From the NCBI RefSeq assembly GCF_000171235.2, contig NZ_ABEA03000041.1, positions 176,561 through 240,560 on the forward strand: a DNA stretch of 64,000 nucleotides, in the 5' to 3' direction. The position numbers and the translations under genes are program-made. How positions within the stretch are numbered: the stretch's first letter is position 1; each line of letters starts with the position of its first letter. This DNA is from Geminisphaera colitermitum TAV2 (GTDB taxonomy: Bacteria; Verrucomicrobiota; Verrucomicrobiia; Opitutales; Opitutaceae). The notes beneath the pieces were generated by a model. It saw nothing but the letters and a program-made list of their open reading frames with translations. It made no database searches and was not told the DNA's origin. This document shows positions 17,035 to 25,952 of this stretch, piece after piece.

Positions 17035-19098
17035 ATGCATCACCTGCGCTTCCGCCAAGTTCACCTCGATTTCCACACCCACGGAGACATCCCCGGCATC
17101 GGAGAAAAATTCTCCAAACGTCAATTCCAAGACGCCCTCAAGACCGGCCATATCGACTCCATCACCCTCTTCTCGAAGTGCCACCACGGATACAGTTACC
17201 ACCCGACCAAAATCGGACGCCTGCACCCCAACCTCAAATTCGACCTCCTCGCCCGCCAAATCGAAGCCTGCCGCGAAATCGGCGTCCGCTGTCCCATCTA
17301 CATCAGCGCAGGCCTCGACGAAGTCGCTGCCACCACGCATCCCGAATGGCTCGTCAAACGCCGCGACGGCGTCACCTACGCCCCCATTGACCACGTCGGA
17401 TTCAAACGGCTCAACTTCAATTCCCCCTACCTCGACTACCTCTGCGCCCAGATCGAGGAAGTCGTGCAACGCTGGCCCGACAACGACGGCATTTTTTTGG
17501 ACATCATCGGCGCCCCGCACGACTACTCCGAGCATTCGCTCCGCGAAATGAAGTCACTCCAACTCGACCCCGCCAACCCCGCCGACGTCGAAGAACACGC
17601 CCAACTCGTCCTCCTGCGCTACTACGAACGCACCAACGCCGCCGTCCGTAGTGTGCGCGCCGATACGCCCGTCTTCCACAACGGCGGCCACATCCCCGTC
17701 GGCTCAAAAGGATTCAACCTCTTCAACTCCCACTTCGAACTCGAATCCCTGCCCACCGGTGGCTGGGGCTACGACCACTTCGCTTTCTCCGCCCGCTACG
17801 CCGCCACGCAACCCCGCGACTACCTCGGCATGACCGGCAAATTCCACACCACCTGGGGTGAATTTGGCGGCTTCAAACGCCCCGCCGCCCTCGTCTATGA
17901 ATGCGGCGGCATGCTCGCCTACGGCGCCAAGTGCTCCATCGGCGACCAACTCCATCCCAACGGCGAGATGAACCCCGACACCTACCGCCTTATCGGCGAG
18001 GCCTACGCCCGCGTTGAAGCCTGCGAGCCCTGGTGCGACCACGTCCGCCCCGTTGCCCGCATCGCCATTGTCAGCGCCGAGACCAACCAGCCACGCGCAC
18101 GCGGCCACGCCGACACCAGCCACGCCGACGAAGGTGCCGCGCGCATGCTCCTCGAAACCCACCTGCCCTTTGTCGTCCTCGACGAAAACGCCAGGTGGGA
18201 CGACCGCGCCCTCGGCCTCGATCTCGACCTCGTTATCCTTCCCGACACCACCCTCCTCACCCCCGCCACCGAAGCCAAAATCAAGAAGTACCTCGCCCGC
18301 GGCGGCAAAGTGCTGGCGGCTGGTAGTGCCCTGCTCGATACCGGGCGCACCGCATTTGCCATCGACCCCGGCGCCACGCTCGTCGGACGCTCCCCCAGCG
18401 ACCCCGACTACCTCCTCGCCACCGCCCTCACGCCCCGCGTGCCCGTCACCACGCCCATCGTCATCCACGGCGGCGCTTGGGAGATCAAACCCGCCCGCGG
18501 CACCCGCACGCTCGTCGAACGCCGCACACCCTACTTCAACCGCACCTGGGACCACTTCTGCTCGCACCAGCACGCCCCCGACGCGCCCGCCCTCGCCAGC
18601 CCCGCCGCCATCGTCAACCAAGACGGCAACATCGCCTGGTTCGCGCACGACATTTTTACCCGTTACCGCCACTACGGACAGCCCCTCTACCGCGACTTCG
18701 TGCTCGCCGCCATCGACCACCTCCTCAGCGACGGAGCGGAAGGCAAAGACCGCCGCCCCGTGCGCACCACGCTGCCGACCGATGGCCGCGTCAACGTCCT
18801 CGAACAAACCCGCGAACGCCGTTACATCGCGCACCTCCTCTATGCCCCCAAATCCGTGCGCGGCGGACTCTCCCGTCCCGGTACCGGCGGCATATCGCGT
18901 CAGGTCGAAGTCATCGAAGACCTCATCCCTTTGCGCAATGTCAGCGTCACCCTGCGCCTGCCGCGCAAAGTCAAAACCGCCCGCCTCGTGCCCGAAGGCA
19001 TTGACCTGCCCCTCACCACACAGACCAGCGATGGCGGCACGGTAACCTTCACCCTCCCCGAATTTACCGCCCACGCCATGGTGGAATTACGATATTAG
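17035..19098 (+). CDS. Putative glycoside hydrolase (GHL6/beta-galactosidase-trimerisation architecture)
   Basis: 687 residues from the ATG beginning MHHLRFRQVHLDFHTHGDIPGIGEKF; the open frame upstream lacks family features. The first ~330 residues look like a TIM barrel (SITLFSKCHHGYSYHPTKIGRLHPNL, PIYISAGLDEVAATTHPEWL, NDGIFLDIIG). A flavodoxin-like middle domain (VARIAIVSAETNQPRARG, DLDLVILPDTTLLTPATEAKIKKYLARGGKVLAAGSAL) resembles the beta-galactosidase trimerisation domain. This architecture occurs in GHL6 proteins and, to my recollection, in GH151 alpha-fucosidases; substrate and catalytic residues cannot be fixed here. There is no signal peptide, so it is probably cytoplasmic. An AraC gene is divergent. 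Confidence 0.65.
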   Translation: MHHLRFRQVHLDFHTHGDIPGIGEKFSKRQFQDALKTGHIDSITLFSKCHHGYSYHPTKIGRLHPNLKFDLLARQIEACREIGVRCPIYISAGLDEVAATTHPEWLVKRRDGVTYAPIDHVGFKRLNFNSPYLDYLCAQIEEVVQRWPDNDGIFLDIIGAPHDYSEHSLREMKSLQLDPANPADVEEHAQLVLLRYYERTNAAVRSVRADTPVFHNGGHIPVGSKGFNLFNSHFELESLPTGGWGYDHFAFSARYAATQPRDYLGMTGKFHTTWGEFGGFKRPAALVYECGGMLAYGAKCSIGDQLHPNGEMNPDTYRLIGEAYARVEACEPWCDHVRPVARIAIVSAETNQPRARGHADTSHADEGAARMLLETHLPFVVLDENARWDDRALGLDLDLVILPDTTLLTPATEAKIKKYLARGGKVLAAGSALLDTGRTAFAIDPGATLVGRSPSDPDYLLATALTPRVPVTTPIVIHGGAWEIKPARGTRTLVERRTPYFNRTWDHFCSHQHAPDAPALASPAAIVNQDGNIAWFAHDIFTRYRHYGQPLYRDFVLAAIDHLLSDGAEGKDRRPVRTTLPTDGRVNVLEQTRERRYIAHLLYAPKSVRGGLSRPGTGGISRQVEVIEDLIPLRNVSVTLRLPRKVKTARLVPEGIDLPLTTQTSDGGTVTFTLPEFTAHAMVELRY

Positions 19099-19103
19099 AT
19101 ATT

Positions 19104-19131
19104 AGCCCGCCCTCATCGCGGTGGGCTTTTC
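19104..19131 (+). terminator. Rho-independent terminator after the glycoside hydrolase
   Basis: An 8-base stem AGCCCGCC/GGTGGGCT (one G-T pair) with an 8-base loop is followed by TTTT. It starts 5 bases after the stop codon. Confidence 0.7.
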
Positions 19132-19185
19132 GCCGGCAAGCGCCAAGGCTTGTCCTTTGACAAAAAACGCCATCAAGTGGCGGCT

Positions 19186-20169
19186 GTGTTTACAATCCGG
19201 ATCTTTTCTACTCTCGGCCTGATGGTTGTCGCTCTCTTGGGCGGGTGGGCGAATGCATCCGCGCAAACCACGTCCGACCAACCCCGGCCAGCGACAACCG
19301 GGCTCCCCCCATTCCCGGCATTTCCCTCCTACGATACCTCCGACGCCTCCCCGCAACCGGCCCCCGCGCCCGCAACCGGCAGCTCAGGCATCTCCTTCCC
19401 AGGGGCGACGCCCTCCACATCCAGCCCCAGCCCCGCCGCAACCACGAGTTCCCCCCCCAACCTTTCCATTCGTTTCATTCCCCGCACCGCCCTGCCTCCT
19501 CCAACGACCGAAGACGACGTTCTTGAAATCGTCCGCCGCCACGTCGTCACCCTCGGCGGCATCGACTCCATCCTCGCCCTCCGGTCAATCCTCGTCAAAG
19601 GCACCATCAAACTCGCCGACAAACACCAACTCGAATTTCAGATGTGGTCCGCCCGGCCCAACCGCGTGCGCATCCAGACCAAACTCAAGGACCGCACGCT
19701 TACCGAAGCCTACAACGGTAAAGACACCCCTTGGATGCTCGACTCCACCACCAACAAAGCCGTGGACATGGCCCCCGATGCCGTGCGCCCCTTCATCGCC
19801 GACGCCGAGTTTGACGACGTTCTGGTGTCCAGTCTTGGGCGCGACAACGTCATTCTCGATTATGCGGGCGAAAGCACCGTGGACGGCCGTCCCGTGGCCA
19901 GGCTCCTTGCCACCCAGAACCTCACCGAGATTTCCACCATCTACGTTGACCGCGCCACCTATCACATCATCCGCCGCGACCTCGTTTCCAAGCGCACCAA
20001 CCTTGCCGTTGAGAACTATTTTGCCGACTACAAACCCGTGAACGGCGTCATGCTCCCCACCCGCATCACGCAAAAACACGGCGGCAATGTTATTTACACC
20101 GTTGTCAACGAGCACATCGAAGCCAACCCGCCGCTCGCCCCCGGCTTCTTTGACCGTCCGCACGAATGA
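19186..20169 (+). CDS. LolA-like outer-membrane lipoprotein-sorting family protein
   Basis: About 327 residues from a GTG at 19186, which gives a clean signal peptide (FTIRIFSTLGLMVVALLGGWANASAQ); a TTG at 19150 or ATG at 19222 are alternatives. A Pro/Ser/Thr-rich linker of about 70 residues precedes the folded part: VLEIVRRHVVTLGGIDSILALRSILVKGTIKLADKHQLEFQMWSARPNRVRIQTKL, then DGRPVARLLA and YVDRATYHIIRRD. These are features of the LolA/LppX-like half-barrel fold. It is probably periplasmic and may bind a lipid moiety. The linker is unusual; the fold assignment rests on these segments only. Confidence 0.65.
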   Translation: MFTIRIFSTLGLMVVALLGGWANASAQTTSDQPRPATTGLPPFPAFPSYDTSDASPQPAPAPATGSSGISFPGATPSTSSPSPAATTSSPPNLSIRFIPRTALPPPTTEDDVLEIVRRHVVTLGGIDSILALRSILVKGTIKLADKHQLEFQMWSARPNRVRIQTKLKDRTLTEAYNGKDTPWMLDSTTNKAVDMAPDAVRPFIADAEFDDVLVSSLGRDNVILDYAGESTVDGRPVARLLATQNLTEISTIYVDRATYHIIRRDLVSKRTNLAVENYFADYKPVNGVMLPTRITQKHGGNVIYTVVNEHIEANPPLAPGFFDRPHE

Positions 20170-20242
20170 CGGAGCGAAGCGTCACAGGGCTTGCCGACGC
20201 AAGAAAGACATGCGTAGTAGCAATTCCACAGGCACACACAAC

Positions 20243-20319
20243 GCGCTCGTAGCTCAGTTGGATAGAGCATCCGCCTTCTAAGCGGATGGTCGTGGGTTCG
20301 AGTCCCGCCGGGCGCGCCA
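20243..20319 (+). tRNA. tRNA-Arg (anticodon TCT)
   Basis: A complete cloverleaf: acceptor stem GCGCTCG/CGGGCGC (one T-G pair), D arm with AGCTCAGTTGGATAGAGC, anticodon stem TCCGC/GCGGA with loop CTTCTAA (anticodon TCT, reading AGA), T arm GTGGG-TTCGAGT-CCCGC, discriminator G and an encoded CCA (20317-20319). It sits between the LolA-like gene and purM with about 50 bases before purM. AGA codons are rare in this GC-rich sequence. Confidence 0.97.
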
Positions 20320-20370
20320 GTGTAAATTCGGCTTTCATCCCGGCGAGGGTTAAGGCTCAGTAGAGGCTTC

Positions 20371-21477
20371 ATGTCACTCAGCTACGAATCTTCCGGAGTA
20401 AACTACGACCAGCTCGACGCCTTCAAACGCGCCTGCCAGAAGGCTGCGCGCACCACCGCTCCGCTCCTAGCCTCGCATGGCTACACCGAGCCCGCCTCCA
20501 CCCGCGGAGAAAGCGCCTACCTGATCGAGGCTGCCGACCACTATCTTGCCCACGTCGAGGAAGGCCTGGGCACCAAAAACCTCGTCGCCGACGCCGTCCT
20601 CAAAAGCACCGGCAAATGCTTCTACCGCGAAGTCGCCATCGACACCGTCGCCACCATCGTCAACGACCTCGCCACCTGCGGCGCCCTGCCCATCTCCATC
20701 GCCATGCACGCCGCCGTGGGCGACTCGGCATGGTTCGCCAACGAAACACGCATGAACGCCCTCGTCGAAGGCTGGGCGGAAGGCTGCCGCCTGGCCGGCG
20801 GCGTGTGGGGCGGCGGCGAAACCCCCACCCTCCGCGGCATCGTCAACCCCGACACCATCGTCCTCGCAGGCTCCGCCATCGGCAAAATCTCGCCCAAAAA
20901 ACTCCGCATCACCGGTGACGTGCGCGACGGCGACTCGATCATCTTCCTCGCCTCCTCCGGCGTTCAGACCAACGGCCTCACCCTCTGCCGCCAGATCGCC
21001 GACCGCCTGCCGCAAGGCTACGAAACGCCCATCGGCCACGGCGACACGCGGACTTACGGCGAAGCCCTGCTCGCCCCCTCTGTCATCTACGTAGCCTTCG
21101 TGCGCGAATGCCAACGACGCGGCATCAAACTCAACTACGTTGCCCACGTCACCGGCCACGGCTGGCGCAAACTGATGCGACTCGACGAACCCTTCGTTTA
21201 CGAAATCATCAACCCCGGCGTCGAACCCGCCCTGTTCAAGTTCCTCCGCGAAGCCGGCCCCATCGACCTGCGCGAAGCCTACGCAACGTTTAACCAAGGC
21301 ATCGGATTTGCCGCTTACGTCGCCCCGGAAGACGCCGCCGCCGCCCTCGCCGCAGCCAAGGCCTCCGGCTACGATGCCTGGCTCGCCGGCCGCGTGCGCA
21401 AGGAAGGCCACCGCAAGGCCGTCCTCATCCCGTCATTGGAACTCGAATACGACGGCAGCACCCTGCAAGTCCGCTAA
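20371..21477 (+). CDS. purM: Phosphoribosylformylglycinamidine cyclo-ligase (AIR synthase)
   Basis: 368 residues. It makes aminoimidazole ribotide from FGAM with ATP in purine biosynthesis. MSLSYESSGVNYDQLDAFKRACQ, KNLVADAVLKSTGKCFYREVAIDTVATIVNDLATCGALPISIAMH and the C-terminal NQGIGFAAYVAPED are AIR synthase/PurM fold segments. The GGGETPTL motif and the LASSGVQTNGLTLCR segment support PurM over the related SelD and ThiL. It lies 30 bases upstream of purD, so the two are probably co-transcribed. It has no long homopolymer tract. Confidence 0.92.
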   Translation: MSLSYESSGVNYDQLDAFKRACQKAARTTAPLLASHGYTEPASTRGESAYLIEAADHYLAHVEEGLGTKNLVADAVLKSTGKCFYREVAIDTVATIVNDLATCGALPISIAMHAAVGDSAWFANETRMNALVEGWAEGCRLAGGVWGGGETPTLRGIVNPDTIVLAGSAIGKISPKKLRITGDVRDGDSIIFLASSGVQTNGLTLCRQIADRLPQGYETPIGHGDTRTYGEALLAPSVIYVAFVRECQRRGIKLNYVAHVTGHGWRKLMRLDEPFVYEIINPGVEPALFKFLREAGPIDLREAYATFNQGIGFAAYVAPEDAAAALAAAKASGYDAWLAGRVRKEGHRKAVLIPSLELEYDGSTLQVR

Positions 21478-21507
21478 ACCAATTCTTAATTCTTAATTTT
21501 CCACACC

Positions 21508-22855
21508 GTGACACCCACACTCCCCCGCACCATCCTCATCGTAGGCTCCGGCGGACGCGAACACGCGCTCGTCAAAGCCATCCTCGCCGCCCCCCCCCCC
21601 CCCCCCCCTGCTGCGCCCCGCCGCGTGCTCTGCGCTCCCGGCAACGCCGGCATCGCCGAGGATGCCGCCTGTTTCCCCGTCGCCGTCGAAGACATTCCCG
21701 GCCTCGTCGCCCTCGCGCAACGCGAACACGTTGACTTCGTCATCGTCGGCCCCGAAGTGCCGCTCTCGCTCGGCCTCGTTGACGCCCTCGCCGCCGCCGG
21801 CATCCCCGCCTACGGCCCCAAGGCCGACGGAGCCCGCCTCGAAGCCTCCAAAATCTTCACCAAGCAAATCCTCCAAAAATACAAAATCCCCACCGCCCCC
21901 GCCGGCATTTTTACGTCGAACAACTCGCAACTCGACGCCGCCCTCGCCTACGTCCGCCAGCGCGGCGCGCCCATCGTCATCAAAGCCGACGGCCTTGCCG
22001 CCGGCAAAGGCGTCATCGTCGCCCAAACCCTGCCCGAAGCCGAGACCGCCGTGCGCGACATGCTTGCGGGCGGCAAATTTGGCGCCGCCGGCAGCCAGAT
22101 CCTCGTCGAAGACTGCCTCACCGGCGAAGAGACCTCCATCCTCGTCGTCGTCTCCGGGCGCGACTACTTCATCCTCCCCACCTCGCAGGACCACAAGCGT
22201 ATTGGCGACGGCGATACCGGTCCCAACACCGGCGGCATGGGCACCTACTCACCCGCCGACGTGGTGACGCCCTCCCTCCTCGAACGCATCGACCGCGAGA
22301 TCGTCCGCCCCTCCGTCAACGCCATCGCGGACGAAGGCATCGAGTTTCGCGGCACGCTCTTCATCGGCATCATGCTCACGCCCCCCCCCCCCGGCAGCGC
22401 CGAACCCGTGCCGCAGGTGCTCGAATACAACACCCGCTTCGGCGACCCCGAGACGCAAGTCGTGCTCCCGCGCGTGGACGGCGACGTGCTCGCCCTCCTC
22501 TGGGCCGCCGCCTGCGGCACGCTCAAGGACGTGAAAGGTCGGATTGGCATCAAAAACAACCACGCCCTCTGCGTCGTCATGTCCGCCAAAGGCTACCCCG
22601 ACACATATCCCAAAGGCGACGTCATCACCCTCCCCCCCCCCCCCCGGCGTGCAAATCATCCACGCCGGCACCGCGCGCAACGCCGCCGGCCAGATCGTCA
22701 CCGCCGGTGGCCGCGTGCTCGGAGTCACCGCCGTGGCCGACACCCTGCCCGCCGCCGCCGCGCAAGCCTACGCCGCCTGCGCCACGATCCAGTGGGACGG
22801 CGCGCATTACCGCCGCGACATCGGCGCCCGCCAGCTTCATAGAATTAACCCTTAA
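21508..22855 (+). CDS. purD: Phosphoribosylamine-glycine ligase, frameshifted at a C14 tract
   Basis: Starts at GTG (21508): TILIVGSGGREHAL is the standard PurD opening, followed by the ATP-grasp core (VIKADGLAAGKGVIVA, GEETSILVVVSG, TGPNTGGMGTYSPADVV, EYNTRFGDPETQVVLPR). As written, the frame breaks at the C14 run 22632-22645 after GDVITL: the continuing frame is nonsense (RRANHPRRHRAQRR), while the correct C-terminus (GVQIIHAGTARNAAGQIVTAGGRVLGVTAVADTL, to QLHRINP) lies in another frame ending at 22855. One C fewer, or two more, restores a protein of about 448 residues. Two further tracts, C19 at 21590 and C12 at 22381, are in frame. Confidence 0.93.
22632..22645 (+). repeat. C14 homopolymer at the purD frame break
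   Basis: Fourteen C on the coding strand. Codons before the run are in the PurD frame and codons after it are in the frame shifted by one base. A 13- or 16-base run would keep purD open. Confidence 0.95.
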
Positions 22856-22864
22856 TTTTTCCAC

Positions 22865-23350
22865 ATGCCCAACACACCGCTCATTCTCACTGTTTGCACT
22901 GCCAACATCTGCCGCAGTCCGATGGCGGAGGCCTTGTTGCGCCATGCCCTGGCCGCGCAACCCGAACCGTGGAAAAACATCCGCGTCGTCTCCGCCGGAG
23001 TCGCGGCGGCCAAAGGCGACCACGTCTCGGAGAACTCCCGCGTGGCGCTCAAGAAAGCGGGCATCGAACTTGGCAACCACACCAGCCAGCCGCTCACGAA
23101 GGAACTCATCAAGAAGGCCACACTGATCATCTGCATGACGGAAAGCCACCGCGCCATGATCCGGCACATGTTCACGCCACCGCCGGACAACGTGCATCTC
23201 TTCCGCGAGTTCATGCCGGGCAACGTGGACAAGGAGATTGGCGACCCCTTTGGCGGACCGCTGGCGCTCTACGAAGCCTGCCGCGACGAGATGGTGGAGG
23301 CAATTCCCTCGCTGCTGGAATTCATCAAGAAGACGATCCCGGGGGCGTGA
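22865..23350 (+). CDS. Low-molecular-weight protein arginine/tyrosine phosphatase family
   Basis: 161 residues. The active-site loop C-x5-R-S is at residues 11-18 (CTANICRS) and the general acid is in DKEIGDPFGGPLALYEACRDEM near the C-terminus. The family includes tyrosine phosphatases linked to exopolysaccharide control, arginine phosphatases such as YwlE and arsenate reductases. The spread-out catalytic Asp with DPFGG is most like the YwlE/LMW-PTP group. It starts 9 bases after the restored purD stop codon, so it may belong to the purMD transcript. Confidence 0.88.
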   Translation: MPNTPLILTVCTANICRSPMAEALLRHALAAQPEPWKNIRVVSAGVAAAKGDHVSENSRVALKKAGIELGNHTSQPLTKELIKKATLIICMTESHRAMIRHMFTPPPDNVHLFREFMPGNVDKEIGDPFGGPLALYEACRDEMVEAIPSLLEFIKKTIPGA

Positions 23351-23373
23351 AAATACGCCCGACGCAGATTGCG

Positions 23374-23712
23374 TCACGACGCCTGCGCTTCCACCGGTTC
23401 GGCCAGCACTTTTTCCATCTCGGTGTGCCGCGTGATTTCAAACTCGCTGTAAATGGGCGTCTCGTCGGACTGCGTGTAGCGAAACCCGAGCTTGCTCCAG
23501 AACAGGCAGGGACGCGCGCTGTCTGTATCCGGTGCGCGGAGACGGATCACGCGGATGTGAGCCGGCAGACTTTTCTCCCATTTCTCGACAATCATCCGGC
23601 CCAGATGCTGGCCGCGAAGCGTGGGCGGAATGAAAAAACGGGTGATCCACACCGTGTCGCCCGAGGCGTAACTGTGCAGGTAGGGAATAGAGCTGTCATT
23701 TTCATCAACCAC
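23374..23712 (-). CDS. Short GNAT-family N-acetyltransferase
   Basis: 112 residues, shorter than most GNATs (140-180). The central WITRFFIPPTLRGQHLGRMIVEKWEK is the acetyl-CoA-binding motif (R-G-Q-H-L-G), and LFWSKLGFRYTQ matches the F-Y/W-x-x-x-G-F segment after it. The start is a GTG at 23712; an in-frame stop lies five codons upstream, so little N-terminal sequence can be missing. Substrate unknown. It converges with the phosphatase gene, 23 bases away. Confidence 0.7.
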   Translation of the reverse strand: MVDENDSSIPYLHSYASGDTVWITRFFIPPTLRGQHLGRMIVEKWEKSLPAHIRVIRLRAPDTDSARPCLFWSKLGFRYTQSDETPIYSEFEITRHTEMEKVLAEPVEAQAS

Positions 23713-23812
23713 GCTGCCCCGATTCTAGCCCGGACTTGTTACGATTTCAAGGCGACCGGGTGACATATTCGATACGGAAAACAGTTGCCCTCACGCCCGG
23801 AGCGGACCTTGC

Positions 23813-24460
23813 GTGAACATCGTCATGCCACTCATCCTTCAACCCAACGACACCCTTCTCTTCTATGGGGACAGCATCACCGACTGCGGTCGTGATCGCT
23901 CCAACCTCGCCAATCTCGGAGGAGGTTATGTCAACTACATCAACGCCCAGCTCGGCCACCGCCAGCCTTCCGCCACCCGCCGCGTGATCAACACCGGCAT
24001 CAGCGGCAACCGCATCTACGACCTTGAGCAGCGCCTCGAAGCCGACCTGCTGGCGCACAAGCCCACGGTCGTCACCTTCCTCATCGGCATCAACGACACC
24101 TGGCGTCGTTACGACAGCAAGTTGATGTCCCCCGCCCCCGAATTTTACGCGTCCTTCCATCGTATCTTGGATCGCATTACCAGCGAGCTCACGCCCGCGC
24201 CTCGTCTGGTTGTCATGGAGCCGTTCCTGCTGCCCACGCCTGAGGATCGCCGGGCCTGGCGCGAGGATCTTGATCCGCGCATCACTGCCGTGCGCAATCT
24301 TGCCGTGGAGTTTGGCGCCGACTTGATCCCGCTCGACGGTCTTTTTGCTTCGGTGGCGACGCGCGTCCCCGCCCCCTACTGGCTGCCGGATGGTGTGCAT
24401 CCCAGCACAGCCGGTCACGCGCTCATCGCAGACGCCTGGCTGAAAAACGCCGGTGTGTGA
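23813..24460 (+). CDS. SGNH/GDSL esterase family protein
   Basis: 215 residues from GTG 23813, or 211 from the ATG at 23825. All four SGNH blocks are present: FYGDSITDCG (nucleophile Ser21), NTGISGNRI (Gly), LIGINDTWRR (Asn) and LPDGVHPSTAGH (Asp and His). It has no signal peptide and is probably cytoplasmic. In verrucomicrobial genomes such enzymes often de-acetylate plant sugars; the substrate here is unknown. Confidence 0.88.
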   Translation: MNIVMPLILQPNDTLLFYGDSITDCGRDRSNLANLGGGYVNYINAQLGHRQPSATRRVINTGISGNRIYDLEQRLEADLLAHKPTVVTFLIGINDTWRRYDSKLMSPAPEFYASFHRILDRITSELTPAPRLVVMEPFLLPTPEDRRAWREDLDPRITAVRNLAVEFGADLIPLDGLFASVATRVPAPYWLPDGVHPSTAGHALIADAWLKNAGV

Positions 24461-24520
24461 TAAGCCCGTTCTCATTCGGAAACATCTCATGCGAAGACGC
24501 GGAGGACATTCGCTTGCTTG

Positions 24521-24633
24521 ACCTGGTAGGGAGGCCTCTCCGAGGCCTCCGAAACCACGCTCCGACTACTTATGAGTTTCGGTATCCAAAAACCACGCAC
24601 GGCGGAGGCCTCGGAGAGGCCTCCCTACCAGGT
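24521..24633. mobile_element. MITE-like inverted repeat (copy 2)
   Basis: The ends ACCTGGTAGGGAGGCCTCTC and its exact complement face each other across a roughly 55-base interior that begins GAAACCACGCTCC as in copy 1 (6443-6546). It holds no open reading frame. With the next 160 bases (A/T-rich run, G16 tract, hairpin) it fills the 336-base gap between the esterase and rplI. Confidence 0.85.
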
Positions 24634-24733
24634 CAGGCAACAGGCGGCATTTCGTCAGGAATAGGAGGCCCATGAGGTTTTGTGCGGACCACAAAATCCT
24701 AAAAAAAAAAGACCTAGCTTTTTGAGCAGCCCC

Positions 24734-24773
24734 GGGGGGGGGGGGGGGGAACCCTCCGGTAAAAATGGAGGGC
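24734..24773 (-). terminator. Hairpin plus G16/C16 tract after rplI
   Basis: Downstream of rplI on the minus strand, CCCTCC-ATTTTTACC-GGAGGG forms a hairpin (24752-24772). Where a terminator's U tract would be, the transcript instead has C16 (G16 on plus, 24734-24749). A T10 run follows about 25 bases later. Termination here is plausible but not canonical. Confidence 0.45.
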
Positions 24774-24796
24774 TCCATGCTGACGGTGTTGGTGTT

Positions 24797-25333
24797 TTAT
24801 TCTGCGCCAGCGGCTTTCTTGGCCTTGCTCACGCGCTTGGGCTTGGGAGCTTCTTCGGCGGGCTGTTCTTCGACGATCGGGTTTTCCGATACGACGTCGA
24901 AAGCGAGTTCGACGGTCACGTCGTGGTGCAGTTTGATCTTCACCTCGTGCTTGCCGAGGGTCTTCACAGGGGTGAAGAGGTGGATCTTCTTGCGGTCGAG
25001 TTCGATGCCCGCCTCGGTGATCTTGGCATGGAGGTCGGCGGCCGTGATGGCGCCGAACATCTTGCCTCCTTCGCCGGTCTTGACGGCAAAGGCGATGGCG
25101 GTCTTTTCGAGCTTCTTGGCGAGTTCGTTGGCGCCAGCGAGTTCGTTGGCCTCGCGTTCGGCGCGGCGTTTGCGGAGAGCCTCGACGCGCTTGCGGTTGG
25201 CGAGATTGAGGGCGACGGCGTATTTCTGCGGGAGCAGGAAATTGCGGGCGTAGCCGGCGCGGACTTTAACCTGGTCGCCTTCAGCGCCGAGGTTTTCGAC
25301 GGGCTTGAGGAGCAATACTTCTGTGGAAGCCAT
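24797..25333 (-). CDS. rplI: 50S ribosomal protein L9
   Basis: 178 residues. The N-terminal RNA-binding domain (EVLLLKPVENLGAEGDQVKVRAGYARNFLLPQKYA), connecting helix and C-terminal domain (GGKMFGAITAADLHAKI...IHLFTPVKTLGKHEVKIKLHHDV) are complete. A charged tail of about 30 residues (EEQPAEEAPKPKRVSKAKKAAGAE) extends beyond the usual ~150. It is last in the rplY-pth-rpsF-ssb-rplI operon. Confidence 0.97.
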   Translation of the reverse strand: MASTEVLLLKPVENLGAEGDQVKVRAGYARNFLLPQKYAVALNLANRKRVEALRKRRAEREANELAGANELAKKLEKTAIAFAVKTGEGGKMFGAITAADLHAKITEAGIELDRKKIHLFTPVKTLGKHEVKIKLHHDVTVELAFDVVSENPIVEEQPAEEAPKPKRVSKAKKAAGAE

Positions 25334-25397
25334 GATGAGTGTGTCTTTCTAGGATGTTGTTTGGTTTGAAATAACGATGCGGAATCTTGCGGTTCGT

Positions 25398-25910
25398 TTA
25401 GAACGGAACGTCGTCGTCAGCGATGTCAGCCGGCGGAAGCGGCGTGGCGGGAGCGGCGGAGCGGGTGGGCGTGCGCGGCGGAGGCGAATGACGCTCCACC
25501 GTTTGGTCCACTCCGTAGTCTTCCGCACCGGCGCCGGCACCGGGAGCACCGCCAGCGGGTCCACCGGGGCCGCCTTCGCGGCCGCCGAGGAACTGGAAGT
25601 TTTCCAACACCACCTTGAGTTTGCTGCGTTTTTGCTGGGTGGTTTTATCCTCCCACTGGTCAAACTTGAGGCGGCCTTCAACAAAGAGCGGACGACCTTT
25701 GGTGACGTACTTCGAGATGGTTTCCCCTTGTTTTCCCCAAGCTTCGACATCGACGAAGGTTGCTTCTTCGCGGGTCTGGCCGGACTCGTCCTTGAACTGG
25801 CGGCTGATCGCCAGACCAAATTGACAGATGGGCGTGCCCCGAGGCGTGACCCGGAGTTCGGGATCGCGCGTGAGGTTGCCGATGAGAAAAACTTTGTTGA
25901 GGTTGGCCAT
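25398..25910 (-). CDS. ssb: Single-stranded DNA-binding protein
   Basis: 170 residues. The OB fold is clear: NKVFLIGNLTRDPELRVTPRGTPICQFGLAISR, VDVEAWGKQGETISKYVTKGRPLFVEGRLKFDQWEDK. A Gly/Pro-rich linker leads to the acidic tip DIADDDVPF, the docking peptide for replication and repair partners. It lies between rpsF and rplI, the common bacterial order. Confidence 0.97.
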   Translation of the reverse strand: MANLNKVFLIGNLTRDPELRVTPRGTPICQFGLAISRQFKDESGQTREEATFVDVEAWGKQGETISKYVTKGRPLFVEGRLKFDQWEDKTTQQKRSKLKVVLENFQFLGGREGGPGGPAGGAPGAGAGAEDYGVDQTVERHSPPPRTPTRSAAPATPLPPADIADDDVPF

Positions 25911-25952
25911 GGTGGTGCGGGGACGGCGTTCGCGAACGAAAGCGCGTCTGGT

